In this document: positions 1 to 7,942 of the stretch, piece after piece
Numbering within the stretch: position 1 is the stretch's first letter
How the letters are laid out: the number at the start of each line of letters is the position of its first letter
Source: DAOSEC01 sp035362935
Lineage (GTDB): Bacteria; Bacillota_I; Bacilli_A; ML615J-28; CAG-313
NCBI GenBank assembly: GCA_035362935.1
Contig: DAOSEC010000020.1
Span: forward strand, 1-31,008
Direction of reading: 5' to 3'
Length of the DNA stretch: 31,008 bases
Made by a program: the position numbers and the translations under genes
The notes under the pieces: generated by a model
Database searches by the model: none
Told to the model about the DNA's origin: nothing
Seen by the model: only the letters and a program-made list of their open reading frames with translations

Positions 1-53
1 TTTCCACTAGCGGATCTTTGACTCTTTTTAAATGTGTATTTGTCTACAGTCTG

Positions 54-75
54 AGATACACCAAGTGGTGTATCT
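54..75 (-). terminator. Hairpin just after the PfkB kinase gene, possible weak terminator
   Basis: A 9-bp perfect inverted repeat (AGATACACC / GGTGTATCT, loop AAGT) begins at the stop codon of the sugar-kinase gene. On the minus strand it is not followed by a clear T-run, so it may act as a weak or Rho-type end, or only protect the mRNA 3' end. Positions 1-53 hold no gene that I can see. Confidence 0.4.
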
Positions 76-1025
76 TAGTCTTCCTTATGTTCCTCTAAAA
101 AGGAAAGAACTTGATTTTTTGTTGGTAGCGATGAAATAGCACCTTTTTGGGTTGTAGATATTGCTGCTACGGCATTCGAAAAACGTAACATTTCATACAA
201 CTCTTCTTTGGTTAATTGATCGAGTGGTTTGTCGTATTCCGCAACTTTTGCTAAAAATGCTCCCATAAAGGCATCTCCAGCACCGGTTGTATCCACGGTA
301 TCCACAACAAAACCTGGATGACTTACTTCAAAATATGGAGTATGAATGATAGCTCCATCTTTTCCTAACGTATGGATGACAAGTTTTGCTGTTCCCTGGA
401 ACAAAGCATCAATTCCATCTTTGTGGTTAGTGGTTTGTGTGATAAATTCTAAGTCTTCGGTTGATACCTTGATGATATCAGCAAGAGAAGAAACACTCTT
501 TACTGCGAACATACATTCATTTGCATTTTTCCAACAAGACAAACGAATGTTTGGGTCAAAGGATATAATACATTGGTTTTTCTTTGCTAAATCAACAGCT
601 TTGATATGAGCAAATTTCATTGGTGAATCTGCTAAACTAAGTGTCCCCATATGAAAAATAGCATTTGAAAACCAAGCTGGATTGATTTCATCCTTTGATA
701 ATAACATATCTGCTGTCATATTGCGATAAAAACTAAACTGAGGATTTTTATTTTTATCGTGATGAACAAAGGCAAGGGGCGTCATGCCTGCTGATGTAAA
801 GTAGGTATAATCGAGTTTTAACCCTGTGCTTTTATATTCACGTGCTAAAAATTCACCAAAATAGTCTTTTCCTAGTTTTGAAATTAGATAGGATTCATAT
901 CCAAGTTTCGCTGCACAACTTGCTACATTCGCTGGTGCTCCTCCTGCTTGTTTGGTGTACGTGTTTGTTTCTGGATTGAAAATCATATCGACAATTGATT
1001 CTCCAAAACTTATTAGTTTACGCAT
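75..1025 (-). CDS. PfkB-family carbohydrate kinase, probably fructokinase
   Basis: This 316-residue protein is a complete ribokinase/PfkB-fold kinase that would phosphorylate a sugar with ATP in the cytoplasm. The N-terminal GGAPAN motif (about residues 28-33) is typical of fructokinases that make fructose-6-phosphate. FDPNIR (156-161) and the C-terminal DTTGAGDAF motif with catalytic Asp251 mark the ATP and substrate sites. The length matches the family. The ATG is preceded by a strong GGAGGA ribosome site. The gene is monocistronic, with an extended -10 promoter upstream and the dnaJ terminator further back. Fructokinase is the best guess. Specificity for another sugar (2-keto-3-deoxygluconate, ribose, a nucleoside) cannot be excluded, because PfkB substrates are poorly predicted by motif. 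Confidence 0.85.
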   Translation of the reverse strand: MRKLISFGESIVDMIFNPETNTYTKQAGGAPANVASCAAKLGYESYLISKLGKDYFGEFLAREYKSTGLKLDYTYFTSAGMTPLAFVHHDKNKNPQFSFYRNMTADMLLSKDEINPAWFSNAIFHMGTLSLADSPMKFAHIKAVDLAKKNQCIISFDPNIRLSCWKNANECMFAVKSVSSLADIIKVSTEDLEFITQTTNHKDGIDALFQGTAKLVIHTLGKDGAIIHTPYFEVSHPGFVVDTVDTTGAGDAFMGAFLAKVAEYDKPLDQLTKEELYEMLRFSNAVAAISTTQKGAISSLPTKNQVLSFLEEHKED

Positions 1026-1048
1026 AATGTTCCTCCTGCTTTTCCCAT

Positions 1049-1077
1049 ATTATACCATTTTTCTCCTCAAATGAAAA
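1049..1077 (-). promoter_or_regulatory. Extended -10 promoter of the sugar-kinase gene
   Basis: On the minus strand TATAAT (1049-1054) is preceded by TGG, giving an extended -10, with a weak -35 TTTTCA (1072-1077) at 17 bp. The -35 lies in the string GTGTTTTCATTTG (1068-1080), which also occurs in the divergent malE/pullulanase control region. Confidence 0.6.
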
Positions 1078-1090
1078 CACCCAAATAACT

Positions 1091-1114
1091 AAAAAGGCTC
1101 ACAAATGTGAGCCT
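1091..1114 (-). terminator. Rho-independent terminator of the hrcA-grpE-dnaK-dnaJ operon
   Basis: An 8-bp stem (AGGCTCAC / GTGAGCCT) with a 4-base loop lies just after the dnaJ stop and is followed on the minus strand by five T residues. It separates the heat-shock operon from the sugar-kinase promoter. Confidence 0.85.
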
Positions 1115-1119
1115 CGTTG

Positions 1120-2238
1120 TTATTTTTTAAACCACTTTTTGATCTTGTCAAACACTGTTTCGTTATTGGACTCATCGGTTTTCGACAAACGTTCAAACAA
1201 GTCTTTTTGTTCATTGGTTAATTTTGTCGGTGTAATTAGTTTAACCGTTACAAATTGATCCCCGACCCGACCTGATAATGCATTTGATATCCCTTTACCA
1301 CTTAGTTTAAACTTAGTGTTTGTTTGCGTACCAGCTGGCACCTTCATCGAAACATCGCCATGAAGGGTAGGCACCTCAACTTGAGTTCCAAGTGCTGCCT
1401 CACTGAATGTAAGTGGAATTTCTAAATAAATATTGTTTCCATCTCGTTCAAAGATCTCATGAGCTTTTACAGAAATACTGATGAACAAATCTCCATTTGG
1501 TCCACCATTTGCTCCTGCTTCTCCTTGTTCAGACAAACGCAATGTTTGTCCGTCATCAATTCCCGCTGGAATGTTAACCTTAACTCTAGATAATTTGCGA
1601 GTGCGTCCATCGCCATTACATTTTTCACATCGGTGCTTAATGGTTTTTCCTTTTCCTCCACACTTAGAACAAGTTGTTTCGGTTTGGATACGGCCTAGAA
1701 TTGTTTGTTGTTCTACAATGACTTTTCCACGACCCTTACATGTAGAACATGTTTCAATGTCACTTTTTGAAAAAGCACCAGTTCCACCACATGTTGTACA
1801 TTCTTCAAATCGGTTGACTTCAATTTCTTTCTTTAATCCAAAGGCGGCTTCTTCAAACGTAATCGTGACGTTACGTTTCATGTCTGCTCCACGACGTGGT
1901 GCATTTGGGTTCGATTGTGTACGCCCTCCACCGAAGAAGGTTGAAAAGATGTCTTCGAATCCACCAAATCCTTGATTAAATCCACTAAATCCTTCGAACC
2001 CTCCACCTTGACCGAAGTTAGCAGCTTCATGGCCAAAGCGATCGTAATTCGAGCGCTTTTGCGAGTCACTTAAAGTGTCATAGGCTTCTTGAACTTCTTT
2101 GAACTTTTCAGTTGCATTCGGCTCTTTGCTTACATCGGGGTGGTATTTTTTGGCTAGTTGACGGTATGCTTTTTTTATCTCATCATCACTAGCGGTTTTA
2201 CTTACCCCTAGCACTTCATAATAATCTCTTTTTGCCAT
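1120..2238 (-). CDS. dnaJ: Chaperone protein DnaJ (Hsp40)
   Basis: This is a full-length type I DnaJ of 372 residues. It stimulates the ATPase of DnaK and delivers unfolded clients. The N-terminal J domain carries the HPD motif (His33-Pro34-Asp35), followed by a Gly/Phe-rich linker (about 75-115). Four CxxCxGxG zinc repeats follow (CTTCGGTG, CSTCKGRG, CSKCGGKG, CEKCNGDG; roughly 145-205), then the C-terminal client-binding domains. It is the last gene of hrcA-grpE-dnaK-dnaJ, about 50 bp after dnaK with an AGGAG-type ribosome site, and is followed by a terminator. Regulation is expected through the CIRCE operators upstream of hrcA. Confidence 0.98.
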   Translation of the reverse strand: MAKRDYYEVLGVSKTASDDEIKKAYRQLAKKYHPDVSKEPNATEKFKEVQEAYDTLSDSQKRSNYDRFGHEAANFGQGGGFEGFSGFNQGFGGFEDIFSTFFGGGRTQSNPNAPRRGADMKRNVTITFEEAAFGLKKEIEVNRFEECTTCGGTGAFSKSDIETCSTCKGRGKVIVEQQTILGRIQTETTCSKCGGKGKTIKHRCEKCNGDGRTRKLSRVKVNIPAGIDDGQTLRLSEQGEAGANGGPNGDLFISISVKAHEIFERDGNNIYLEIPLTFSEAALGTQVEVPTLHGDVSMKVPAGTQTNTKFKLSGKGISNALSGRVGDQFVTVKLITPTKLTNEQKDLFERLSKTDESNNETVFDKIKKWFKK

Positions 2239-2288
2239 GTTGGTTCTCCTAACTGTTTCTTACGTTTATAGAAATTGGTCGGAAACGA

Positions 2289-4115
2289 TTATTTGATATC
2301 TTCAAAGTCAGCATCCACTGTACCGTCTTCGTTTACTTTACCATTTGTCTTGTTTCCAGATGCTTGACTTCCTTGTTGTTCTTTTTGAACTTTTTCATAT
2401 GCCTTCATTGCAATCGATTGAGACACTTTTTCAAGTTCTTCTTTTGCTTTTTTCATTGATTCAATATTTTTTGAATCCATTGCTTTTTTCAATTTGTCTG
2501 ATTTTTCTTCTACTTGTTTCTTTTCATCGGCTGTAACTTCATCGCCTAAATCTTCTAGTGATTTTTTCACTGCGAATAAAATTTGATCACAATCATTGAA
2601 TAAATCTACTTCTTCTTTACGTTTTTTATCTGCTTCTGCGTTTTCTTCTGCTTCACGAACCATACGCTTGATCTCATCATCGGATAATCCGGATCCACCA
2701 CTAATGGTAATTGTTTGTGATTTGTTGGTTCCTAAATCTTTCGCAGACACATGAACGATTCCGTTTGCATCGATGTCAAATTTAACTTCAATTTGTGGAA
2801 CCCCACGTCTTGCGAGTGGAATATCCCCTAATACAAATCGTCCTAATGTTTTGTTGTCAGATGCCATTGGACGTTCTCCTTGTAAAACATGAATGTCTAC
2901 AGCTGGTTGGTTATCTGCTGCAGTGGAGAACACTTGTGATTTAGCTGTTGGAATAGTTGTATTACGTTCAATTAGTTTTGTAAATACTCCACCTAAGGTT
3001 TCAATTCCTAAAGAGAGAGGAGTAACGTCTAATAACAATACGTCCTTAACATCACCTTTTAATACCCCTGCTTGAATCGCTGCACCCATTGCAACCACTT
3101 CATCTGGATTAATACTACGGTTTGGTTCTTTACCTAATTCACGTTTTACCATTTCTTGAACAGCTGGAATACGAGTAGATCCACCAACTAACAATACTTG
3201 ATGAATATCGTTTGCAGTCATTTTCGCATCTTTTAATGCTTGTCTAACAGATACAGTTGTTTTTTCAACTAAGTGATGTGTTAACTCATCAAATTTCGCT
3301 CTTGTTAAACTCATTGTTAAGTGAAGAGGAACTCCATCCTTCATTGAAATGAATGGCAATGAAATATCTGCTTTTGTAATTCCACTTAGTTCTTTTTTCG
3401 CTTTTTCAGCTGCGTCTTTCACGCGTTGTAATGCCATACGGTCCTTGCTTAAATCGACACCTTCTTGTTTTTTAAATTCAGCAATCATGTAGTCCATTAC
3501 AATTTTATCAAAGTCATCGCCACCAAGCAAGTTGTCCCCTGTTGTTGAAATAACTTCAAATGTACCATCTGCTAAATGTAGGATGGAAACGTCAAATGTT
3601 CCCCCACCTAAGTCATACACCAAAACGGTTTGTTCTTTTTCTGTTTTGTCAATCCCGTATGCCAATGCTGCTGCAGTTGGTTCATTGATGATACGTTTTA
3701 CTTCAAGTCCAGCAATTTTACCTGCATCCTTTGTTGCTTGACGTTGTGAGTCATTAAAGTAGGCTGGAACAGTAATAACTGCTTCAGTAACTTTTTCACC
3801 TAAGTATTTTTCAGCTGTTTCTTTTAGGTTCTTTAAAATCATTGCTGAAATTTCTTCAGGTCGATATGTTTTACCTTCAATGGTAACCGTATGTTTTGTT
3901 CCCATATGACGTTTAATGGACGAAACTGTATTGATATTCGTAACCATTTGTCGTTTTGCAATTTCACCAACTTGGATTTCTCCATCTTTAAATGCTACTA
4001 CAGATGGTGTTGTACGTAATCCTTCTGGATTAACAATAACTTTCGATTCCCCACCTTCCATAACAGCAACACATGAATTTGTTGTTCCTAAATCGATTCC
4101 AATCATTTTTCCCAT
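2289..4115 (-). CDS. dnaK: Chaperone protein DnaK (Hsp70)
   Basis: This 608-residue Hsp70 begins with the nucleotide-binding signature IDLGTTNS. It carries the DLGGGTFDVS phosphate loop and the VGGSTRIPAVQ motif, then the substrate-binding domain and helical lid, and ends in the EDIK tail typical of bacterial DnaK. It folds proteins in the cytosol through ATP cycles driven by DnaJ and GrpE, whose genes flank it. Only 14 bp separate it from grpE, so the two are cotranscribed. No internal lesion is seen and the length is normal for Firmicutes. Confidence 0.99.
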   Translation of the reverse strand: MGKMIGIDLGTTNSCVAVMEGGESKVIVNPEGLRTTPSVVAFKDGEIQVGEIAKRQMVTNINTVSSIKRHMGTKHTVTIEGKTYRPEEISAMILKNLKETAEKYLGEKVTEAVITVPAYFNDSQRQATKDAGKIAGLEVKRIINEPTAAALAYGIDKTEKEQTVLVYDLGGGTFDVSILHLADGTFEVISTTGDNLLGGDDFDKIVMDYMIAEFKKQEGVDLSKDRMALQRVKDAAEKAKKELSGITKADISLPFISMKDGVPLHLTMSLTRAKFDELTHHLVEKTTVSVRQALKDAKMTANDIHQVLLVGGSTRIPAVQEMVKRELGKEPNRSINPDEVVAMGAAIQAGVLKGDVKDVLLLDVTPLSLGIETLGGVFTKLIERNTTIPTAKSQVFSTAADNQPAVDIHVLQGERPMASDNKTLGRFVLGDIPLARRGVPQIEVKFDIDANGIVHVSAKDLGTNKSQTITISGGSGLSDDEIKRMVREAEENAEADKKRKEEVDLFNDCDQILFAVKKSLEDLGDEVTADEKKQVEEKSDKLKKAMDSKNIESMKKAKEELEKVSQSIAMKAYEKVQKEQQGSQASGNKTNGKVNEDGTVDADFEDIK

Positions 4116-4129
4116 AATAAATTCCTCCC

Positions 4130-4699
4130 TTATTCGCTTACTATGACCATGCTCGGTCTTAAAATTCGATCTTTATATGTGTAACCACTCATTAATTCTT
4201 CTATAATAATGTTAGGTTCTTTTCCTTCTACTTTCATCTTGGACACTGCCATGTGATAGTTTGGATCAAACGGCTTTCCAATTGATTCAATTCGTTTTAC
4301 TTCATTTGCTTCTAACAAGTTAGATAATTTTTCTCGTACGAGTTCGAATCCTTTTAAATACGATTTTGTTGTTTCGTCAATTGCTTCCACTTTGAATGCT
4401 TGATCAAATGCATCAACTGCTTCAATTAATTGTGAAAATACACCTTGAGATGCATATTTTCGCTCTTTAATACGCTCTTCATTGTTGCGTCGTTTAAAGT
4501 TTTCAAGTTCAGCAAGATTACGTAATAGTTGATCTTTTAACTGTGCTACTTGATTTTCTAGTAATTGTTCCTTGCTTATCTCTTCCACTTTTTGTTCCTG
4601 TTCTACTTTCTCTTTCATTTCTTCGCTATTTTTTTCTTCTTGTTCTAGTAATTCTTCTTCACGATAGCGATTGTGAACTTCCTCTTTTTCCTTTTTCAC
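4130..4699 (-). CDS. grpE: Nucleotide exchange factor GrpE
   Basis: This 189-residue GrpE has a long charged N-terminal coiled coil of Glu/Lys repeats (about 1-60). The core contains the LENFKRR helix, the VDAFDQAF segment and the C-terminal beta-wing ending in ILRPSMVIVSE. It releases ADP from DnaK. It lies between hrcA and dnaK in the standard heat-shock order, 10 bp after hrcA, with an AGGATTGT-type ribosome site. The acidic N-terminal extension is variable in the family and not diagnostic. Confidence 0.97.
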   Translation of the reverse strand: MKKEKEEVHNRYREEELLEQEEKNSEEMKEKVEQEQKVEEISKEQLLENQVAQLKDQLLRNLAELENFKRRNNEERIKERKYASQGVFSQLIEAVDAFDQAFKVEAIDETTKSYLKGFELVREKLSNLLEANEVKRIESIGKPFDPNYHMAVSKMKVEGKEPNIIIEELMSGYTYKDRILRPSMVIVSE

Positions 4700-4709
4700 A
4701 ACAATCCTC

Positions 4710-5720
4710 CTAAGTAATTTTTTTCATGTTTTTTGCGATGTATTCTAATAATGGAATCACCTTTTGATACTCCATCCGTTTTGGTCCAAATACTGCGATT
4801 GCTCCTTTTTCTCCTGTTGCAGAGAAATATGGTATTGTTATAACCGTGCAATCATGCATCGCTTTGATCTCATTTTCATGACCAATACGAACCGATATTT
4901 CATTGTCACCAATTGATAACACTTTAAGAATTTCTTTACGTTCAATAACATCAAGCAACTCTCTTACCTTTTCAACATCATGAAACTCAGGTTGTGTAAA
5001 CATTCGTGACTGGCCAGCCATAAAATACTTATCCGTAGCCATTTCGGAAAATGCCAAAATAAATGCGTTGATAATATCTTCGTGATATTTTACGAATTCT
5101 AACACATCTTCATTCGTAACGCCCTTTTTGATTCTAGAATCTATTTCTATGATTGGGCAATCATATAAAATATCATTTAAGACCGTAACCACTTTTTCAA
5201 TTTCATGAATGCTCACTGAGTCTGGAACAATGATCCGTTTGCTTTCTACGTGTCCTTTGTCTGTAACCATTAATATAATCGCATGGCGATCATTTAACGC
5301 AACAAACTGAAGTTTTCGAATCTTAGAATCTATCGCAGAAGATCCAAGAACTAATGATGCATAATTGGTCAGTTCACTAACAATCATCATCGACTCTTTG
5401 ATTGCTTCGTCTTTACCGATTGCTTCTCGCTCAAAGATTTCATCAATGAGTGGAAAGTTATCGGGATATTGATGCTTTGATTTTAATATTTCTTCTACAT
5501 AAATTTTATAACCTGCCTCAGAAGGAACACGTCCACTTGAAGTGTGCACTTTTTCTAAGTAGCCCATTTCCTCTAATTCAGCCATATCATTACGCAAGGT
5601 AGCAGATGAAAATGCTAGTTCATCACGTTGTGTCAATGCTTTTGACCCAACTGGTTCTGTGGTACGAACATATTCTTCTATGATAGCCATTAACACAAGT
5701 TTTTGTCTCGACGATAACAT
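4710..5720 (-). CDS. hrcA: Heat-inducible transcription repressor HrcA
   Basis: HrcA binds CIRCE operators and represses class I heat-shock genes, with GroEL normally acting as its folding cofactor. The N-terminal winged helix includes the SSATLRNDMAELEE recognition segment and the SSGRVPSEAGY motif; the GAF-like middle and C-terminal domains follow. I place the start at the ATG at 5720 (336 residues), because AGGAGG lies 6 bases upstream. A longer reading from a GTG at 5738 would begin inside the CIRCE box and cover that ribosome site. The downstream CIRCE half-site abuts the ribosome site, so bound HrcA would cover the start of its own message. First gene of the operon. Confidence 0.97.
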   Translation of the reverse strand: MLSSRQKLVLMAIIEEYVRTTEPVGSKALTQRDELAFSSATLRNDMAELEEMGYLEKVHTSSGRVPSEAGYKIYVEEILKSKHQYPDNFPLIDEIFEREAIGKDEAIKESMMIVSELTNYASLVLGSSAIDSKIRKLQFVALNDRHAIILMVTDKGHVESKRIIVPDSVSIHEIEKVVTVLNDILYDCPIIEIDSRIKKGVTNEDVLEFVKYHEDIINAFILAFSEMATDKYFMAGQSRMFTQPEFHDVEKVRELLDVIERKEILKVLSIGDNEISVRIGHENEIKAMHDCTVITIPYFSATGEKGAIAVFGPKRMEYQKVIPLLEYIAKNMKKIT

Positions 5721-5731
5721 ATCATCCCTCC

Positions 5732-5758
5732 TTAGCACTCATATCATTTGATTGCTAA
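5732..5758. promoter_or_regulatory. CIRCE operator 1 (proximal, between -10 and hrcA ribosome site)
   Basis: TTAGCACTC-N9-GATTGCTAA matches the CIRCE consensus TTAGCACTC-N9-GAGTGCTAA with one mismatch. It lies immediately downstream of the -10 box and upstream of the hrcA AGGAGG. Confidence 0.95.
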
Positions 5759-5762
5759 GAGC

Positions 5763-5791
5763 ATTATACCTCATCATTTTAGCAATGTCAA
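5763..5791 (-). promoter_or_regulatory. SigmaA promoter of the heat-shock operon
   Basis: On the minus strand a perfect TTGACA (-35, 5786-5791) and a perfect TATAAT (-10, 5763-5768) are separated by 17 bp. Both boxes sit between or within the two CIRCE operators, as expected for HrcA repression of a strong housekeeping promoter. Confidence 0.95.
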
Positions 5792-5805
5792 GTAAAAAGT
5801 GCTAA
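5779..5805. promoter_or_regulatory. CIRCE operator 2 (distal, degenerate, covering the -35)
   Basis: On the minus strand, TTAGCACTT-N9-CATTGCTAA matches the CIRCE consensus at 15 of 18 positions with the correct 9-bp spacer. It overlaps the -35 box, 47 bp from the proximal CIRCE, so two HrcA dimers could bracket the promoter. Confidence 0.7.
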
Positions 5806-5840
5806 CTTTTTTAACCTATTTTAACCTATTCAATTTCATC

Positions 5841-5869
5841 TTTTCATACAAGTCATTCTATGTTATAAT
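5841..5869 (+). promoter_or_regulatory. Probable promoter of udk
   Basis: TATAAT (5864-5869) lies 25 bp upstream of the chosen udk start, with a weak TTTTCA -35 (5841-5846) at 17 bp. It is divergent from the heat-shock promoter. Confidence 0.6.
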
Positions 5870-5893
5870 AGGAAAAAACAAATGGAGGAATCT

Positions 5894-6514
5894 ATGAAAC
5901 CGATTATTATTGGTATTGCAGGTGGAACAGCATCTGGAAAAACAACGGTGGCGAATAAACTATTTAATGCAACAAAAAGCTATGGTTCTGTTGTCATGAT
6001 ACGTCATGATGACTACTATAACAATTTATCTCACCTAACCTTAGAGGAACGAAAAATGGTCAACTATGATCATCCAAATTCCTACGATTCTTCCCTACTT
6101 GTAAAACACATATCGATGTTAAAGAATAACGAATCCATTGATAAACCAACCTATGATTTTATCGAACACAATCGTTCTAGTATTGTAGAACGAATCGAAC
6201 CAGCTTCGGTCATTATCATTGAAGGAATTATGATTTTCGCCGTTCCAGAATTACTTGCTGAACTTGATATCAAAATTTTTGTTGACACCCCTGATGATAT
6301 TCGGTTCATTCGTAGATTAAAACGTGACATCAAAGAACGTGGTCGCAGTGTGGAACATGTCATCGATCAATATTTAACAACAGTCCGCCCAATGCATCTA
6401 CAGTTTGTCGAACCCTCTAAAAAATATGCAGATTTAATTGTCCCAGAAGGTGGCCACAATGAAGTAGCAATCGACATTTTAGTCACAAAAATTAATAAAC
6501 TTCTACACAAATAA
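5894..6514 (+). CDS. udk: Uridine kinase
   Basis: This 206-residue protein phosphorylates uridine and cytidine to UMP and CMP in pyrimidine salvage. It has the P-loop GGTASGKTT near the N terminus, the HDDYYN segment, the NYDHPNSYD substrate motif, IIEGIMIF (Walker B-like) and the RRLKRDIKERGRS lid. The length matches Udk. The start is the ATG at 5894, which follows GGAGGA by 4 bases; an in-frame ATG at 5882 would include the ribosome site and is less likely. It is monocistronic, divergent from hrcA, and ends in a bidirectional terminator. Confidence 0.96.
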   Translation: MKPIIIGIAGGTASGKTTVANKLFNATKSYGSVVMIRHDDYYNNLSHLTLEERKMVNYDHPNSYDSSLLVKHISMLKNNESIDKPTYDFIEHNRSSIVERIEPASVIIIEGIMIFAVPELLAELDIKIFVDTPDDIRFIRRLKRDIKERGRSVEHVIDQYLTTVRPMHLQFVEPSKKYADLIVPEGGHNEVAIDILVTKINKLLHK

Positions 6515-6517
6515 CAA

Positions 6518-6546
6518 AAAGGATTTGTCGCTAAGACAAATCCTTT
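6518..6546. terminator. Bidirectional terminator between udk and the MBL-fold gene
   Basis: A 12-bp perfect stem (AAAGGATTTGTC / GACAAATCCTTT, loop GCTAA) has A/T runs on both sides and serves the converging udk and hydrolase genes. The stop codon of the minus-strand hydrolase gene lies in the loop. Confidence 0.85.
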
Positions 6547-7172
6547 ATTAATTTTAGGTATTCTTTGTTATGTTCTTTGATGTAACTTGTAGGAGCGATA
6601 TCATAATGACCCGGATAACACATCAAATTGCCACTTTGTTCAATCAACCGATAACAACTGTTTCGCAGTTCTACTCGATTTCCAGTTTTAAAATGGTATG
6701 CACCGATATAATCTTTAAAAATGGTATCTCCAACAAATGCATGTTGATCTAGCAAATAACATACACTGCAGTTTGTGTGCCCTGGTGTAAATAATACCTT
6801 TATCTTAGCCTTATTTGGTAATTCAATGATGCTTCCATCCCCAACTTCGCGAACATAGGATTCCTCATAATTTACTATAAACGGATGTCTTGTAAAGTTA
6901 GATGCATTTAAAGTAGGATTACTCAGTTTATCTTTGGCATTTTTATGTAAATAAAGGTTAGACTTAGGGTGTTCTATCAGTAATATTTCGAGAGAACTTA
7001 TGTGATCAAAATGACCATGTGTCAGCAATATTCCATACAAATCCTTATTCTTAAAATGTTCTTTGATGTTTACAATATCATCGGATGGATCAACGACCAC
7101 TACAAATGATTCAAACTCAATAATGTAGGTATTGGTTTGATAGGGACCGGACTTCACTTGAATAATATTCAT
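6531..7172 (-). CDS. MBL-fold metallo-hydrolase, glyoxalase II-like (divergent copy)
   Basis: This 213-residue metallo-beta-lactamase-fold protein carries the dinuclear metal ligands HGHFDH (52-57), PGH (His132), GDT (Asp149) and PGHY (His189), so it should be an active hydrolase. The fold and order match the short glyoxalase II/YcbL-type group, which hydrolyse thioesters. The substrate cannot be read from sequence. It follows a paralogue of the same size by one base (TAA-T-ATG), so the two are translated from one message. The segment GAYHFKTGN replaces the VGRTDLPTGN of the upstream paralogue, suggesting a different substrate. No strong ribosome site is seen, which fits translational coupling. 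Confidence 0.85.
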   Translation of the reverse strand: MNIIQVKSGPYQTNTYIIEFESFVVVVDPSDDIVNIKEHFKNKDLYGILLTHGHFDHISSLEILLIEHPKSNLYLHKNAKDKLSNPTLNASNFTRHPFIVNYEESYVREVGDGSIIELPNKAKIKVLFTPGHTNCSVCYLLDQHAFVGDTIFKDYIGAYHFKTGNRVELRNSCYRLIEQSGNLMCYPGHYDIAPTSYIKEHNKEYLKLIKDLS

Positions 7173-7173
7173 A

Positions 7174-7812
7174 TTATTTTCGGTTCCCGCTTGTTTTTAA
7201 ATAAAACCCATTGGTTCTACGTTCTGTATGTGTTGTGGTAGGTATATAATGACCTGCATAAATTTGTTGATCGTTTCTTGTTTCTACAAGTCGCTTGATA
7301 CTGCTAATCAAATGGGATGTATTTCCTGTTGGCAAATCTGTTCTACCGACACCATTACGAAATAAAGTATCTCCCGTAAACAAAACTGTGTTGATATCAA
7401 ATGTAATTCCGCAATTTGAATGTCCAGGAGTATATAGTGCTTTTACAATCATTTCTTGCGAAAGTTGAATGCGAGTACCTTCTGATACAAACTCAAAACT
7501 TTCATCACCAAGAGTGGACTCTATCGGGTCTCCAACTTCAATCGAACAATTGAGTTTGCGCTCTCTAATCTTTAACAAGGCATTTTTATGAAGGTAACAT
7601 TTTACATCATATTTATTCACACAATCATCTAAACTCAAAAAATGATCAAAATGACCATGAGTAAGCAAAACAGCTAAGACCTTTCTGTCTCTTATTGTAT
7701 TTTGAATTTCTAGAAGCGATGCAGCAGGGTCTACAATATATACTTCGTCATCATTTCCTACAATGTAGGTGTTCGATGCAAGTAAATTCCCCTCCAATGT
7801 TTCTATTCTCAT
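7174..7812 (-). CDS. MBL-fold metallo-hydrolase, glyoxalase II-like (canonical copy)
   Basis: This 212-residue protein has the full motif set: LTHGHFDH, YTPGHSNCG, FTGDTLFRNGVGRTDLPTGN and YAGHY. That pattern is typical of the short YcbL-like hydroxyacylglutathione hydrolase group, thioester hydrolases that use Zn or Fe. Low-GC bacteria often lack glutathione, so the natural thiol is unknown. The start is the ATG at 7812, after CGGGGG; an upstream in-frame extension to 7884 runs back through the -10 box and is not credible. It has its own sigmaA promoter and forms a two-gene operon with the following paralogue. Confidence 0.87.
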   Translation of the reverse strand: MRIETLEGNLLASNTYIVGNDDEVYIVDPAASLLEIQNTIRDRKVLAVLLTHGHFDHFLSLDDCVNKYDVKCYLHKNALLKIRERKLNCSIEVGDPIESTLGDESFEFVSEGTRIQLSQEMIVKALYTPGHSNCGITFDINTVLFTGDTLFRNGVGRTDLPTGNTSHLISSIKRLVETRNDQQIYAGHYIPTTTHTERRTNGFYLKTSGNRK

Positions 7813-7842
7813 AGTTTTCCCCCGATGAACATTTGTTGAAAT

Positions 7843-7871
7843 ATTATAACATATTTTTGTGCTTTTTTCAA
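7843..7871 (-). promoter_or_regulatory. Promoter of the two MBL-fold hydrolase genes
   Basis: On the minus strand TTGAAA (7866-7871) and TATAAT (7843-7848) are separated by 17 bp, about 30 bp upstream of the ATG. Confidence 0.85.
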
Positions 7872-7910
7872 GTTTTAATGACAAAAGAAGCCTATCTTTT
7901 CGAAAAGAAA

Positions 7911-7934
7911 GAACAGACGTTCATCCATCTGTTC
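7911..7934 (-). terminator. Terminator after the ROK-like kinase gene
   Basis: A 7-bp stem (GAACAGA / TCTGTTC, 10-base loop) lies just past the stop codon and is followed on the minus strand by TTTCTTTTC. It closes the long MTA nucleosidase-yqe-rsfS operon. Confidence 0.7.
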
Positions 7935-7942
7935 CTAGTTTA

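Noticed and set aside
1481..1975. 164-codon plus-strand open frame opposite dnaJ
   Set aside because: It is antisense to the conserved zinc-finger and Gly-rich region of dnaJ, has no ribosome site, and its protein is low-complexity Pro/Ser/Val. Other antisense frames inside the dnaK, malQ and ABC genes were rejected on the same grounds.
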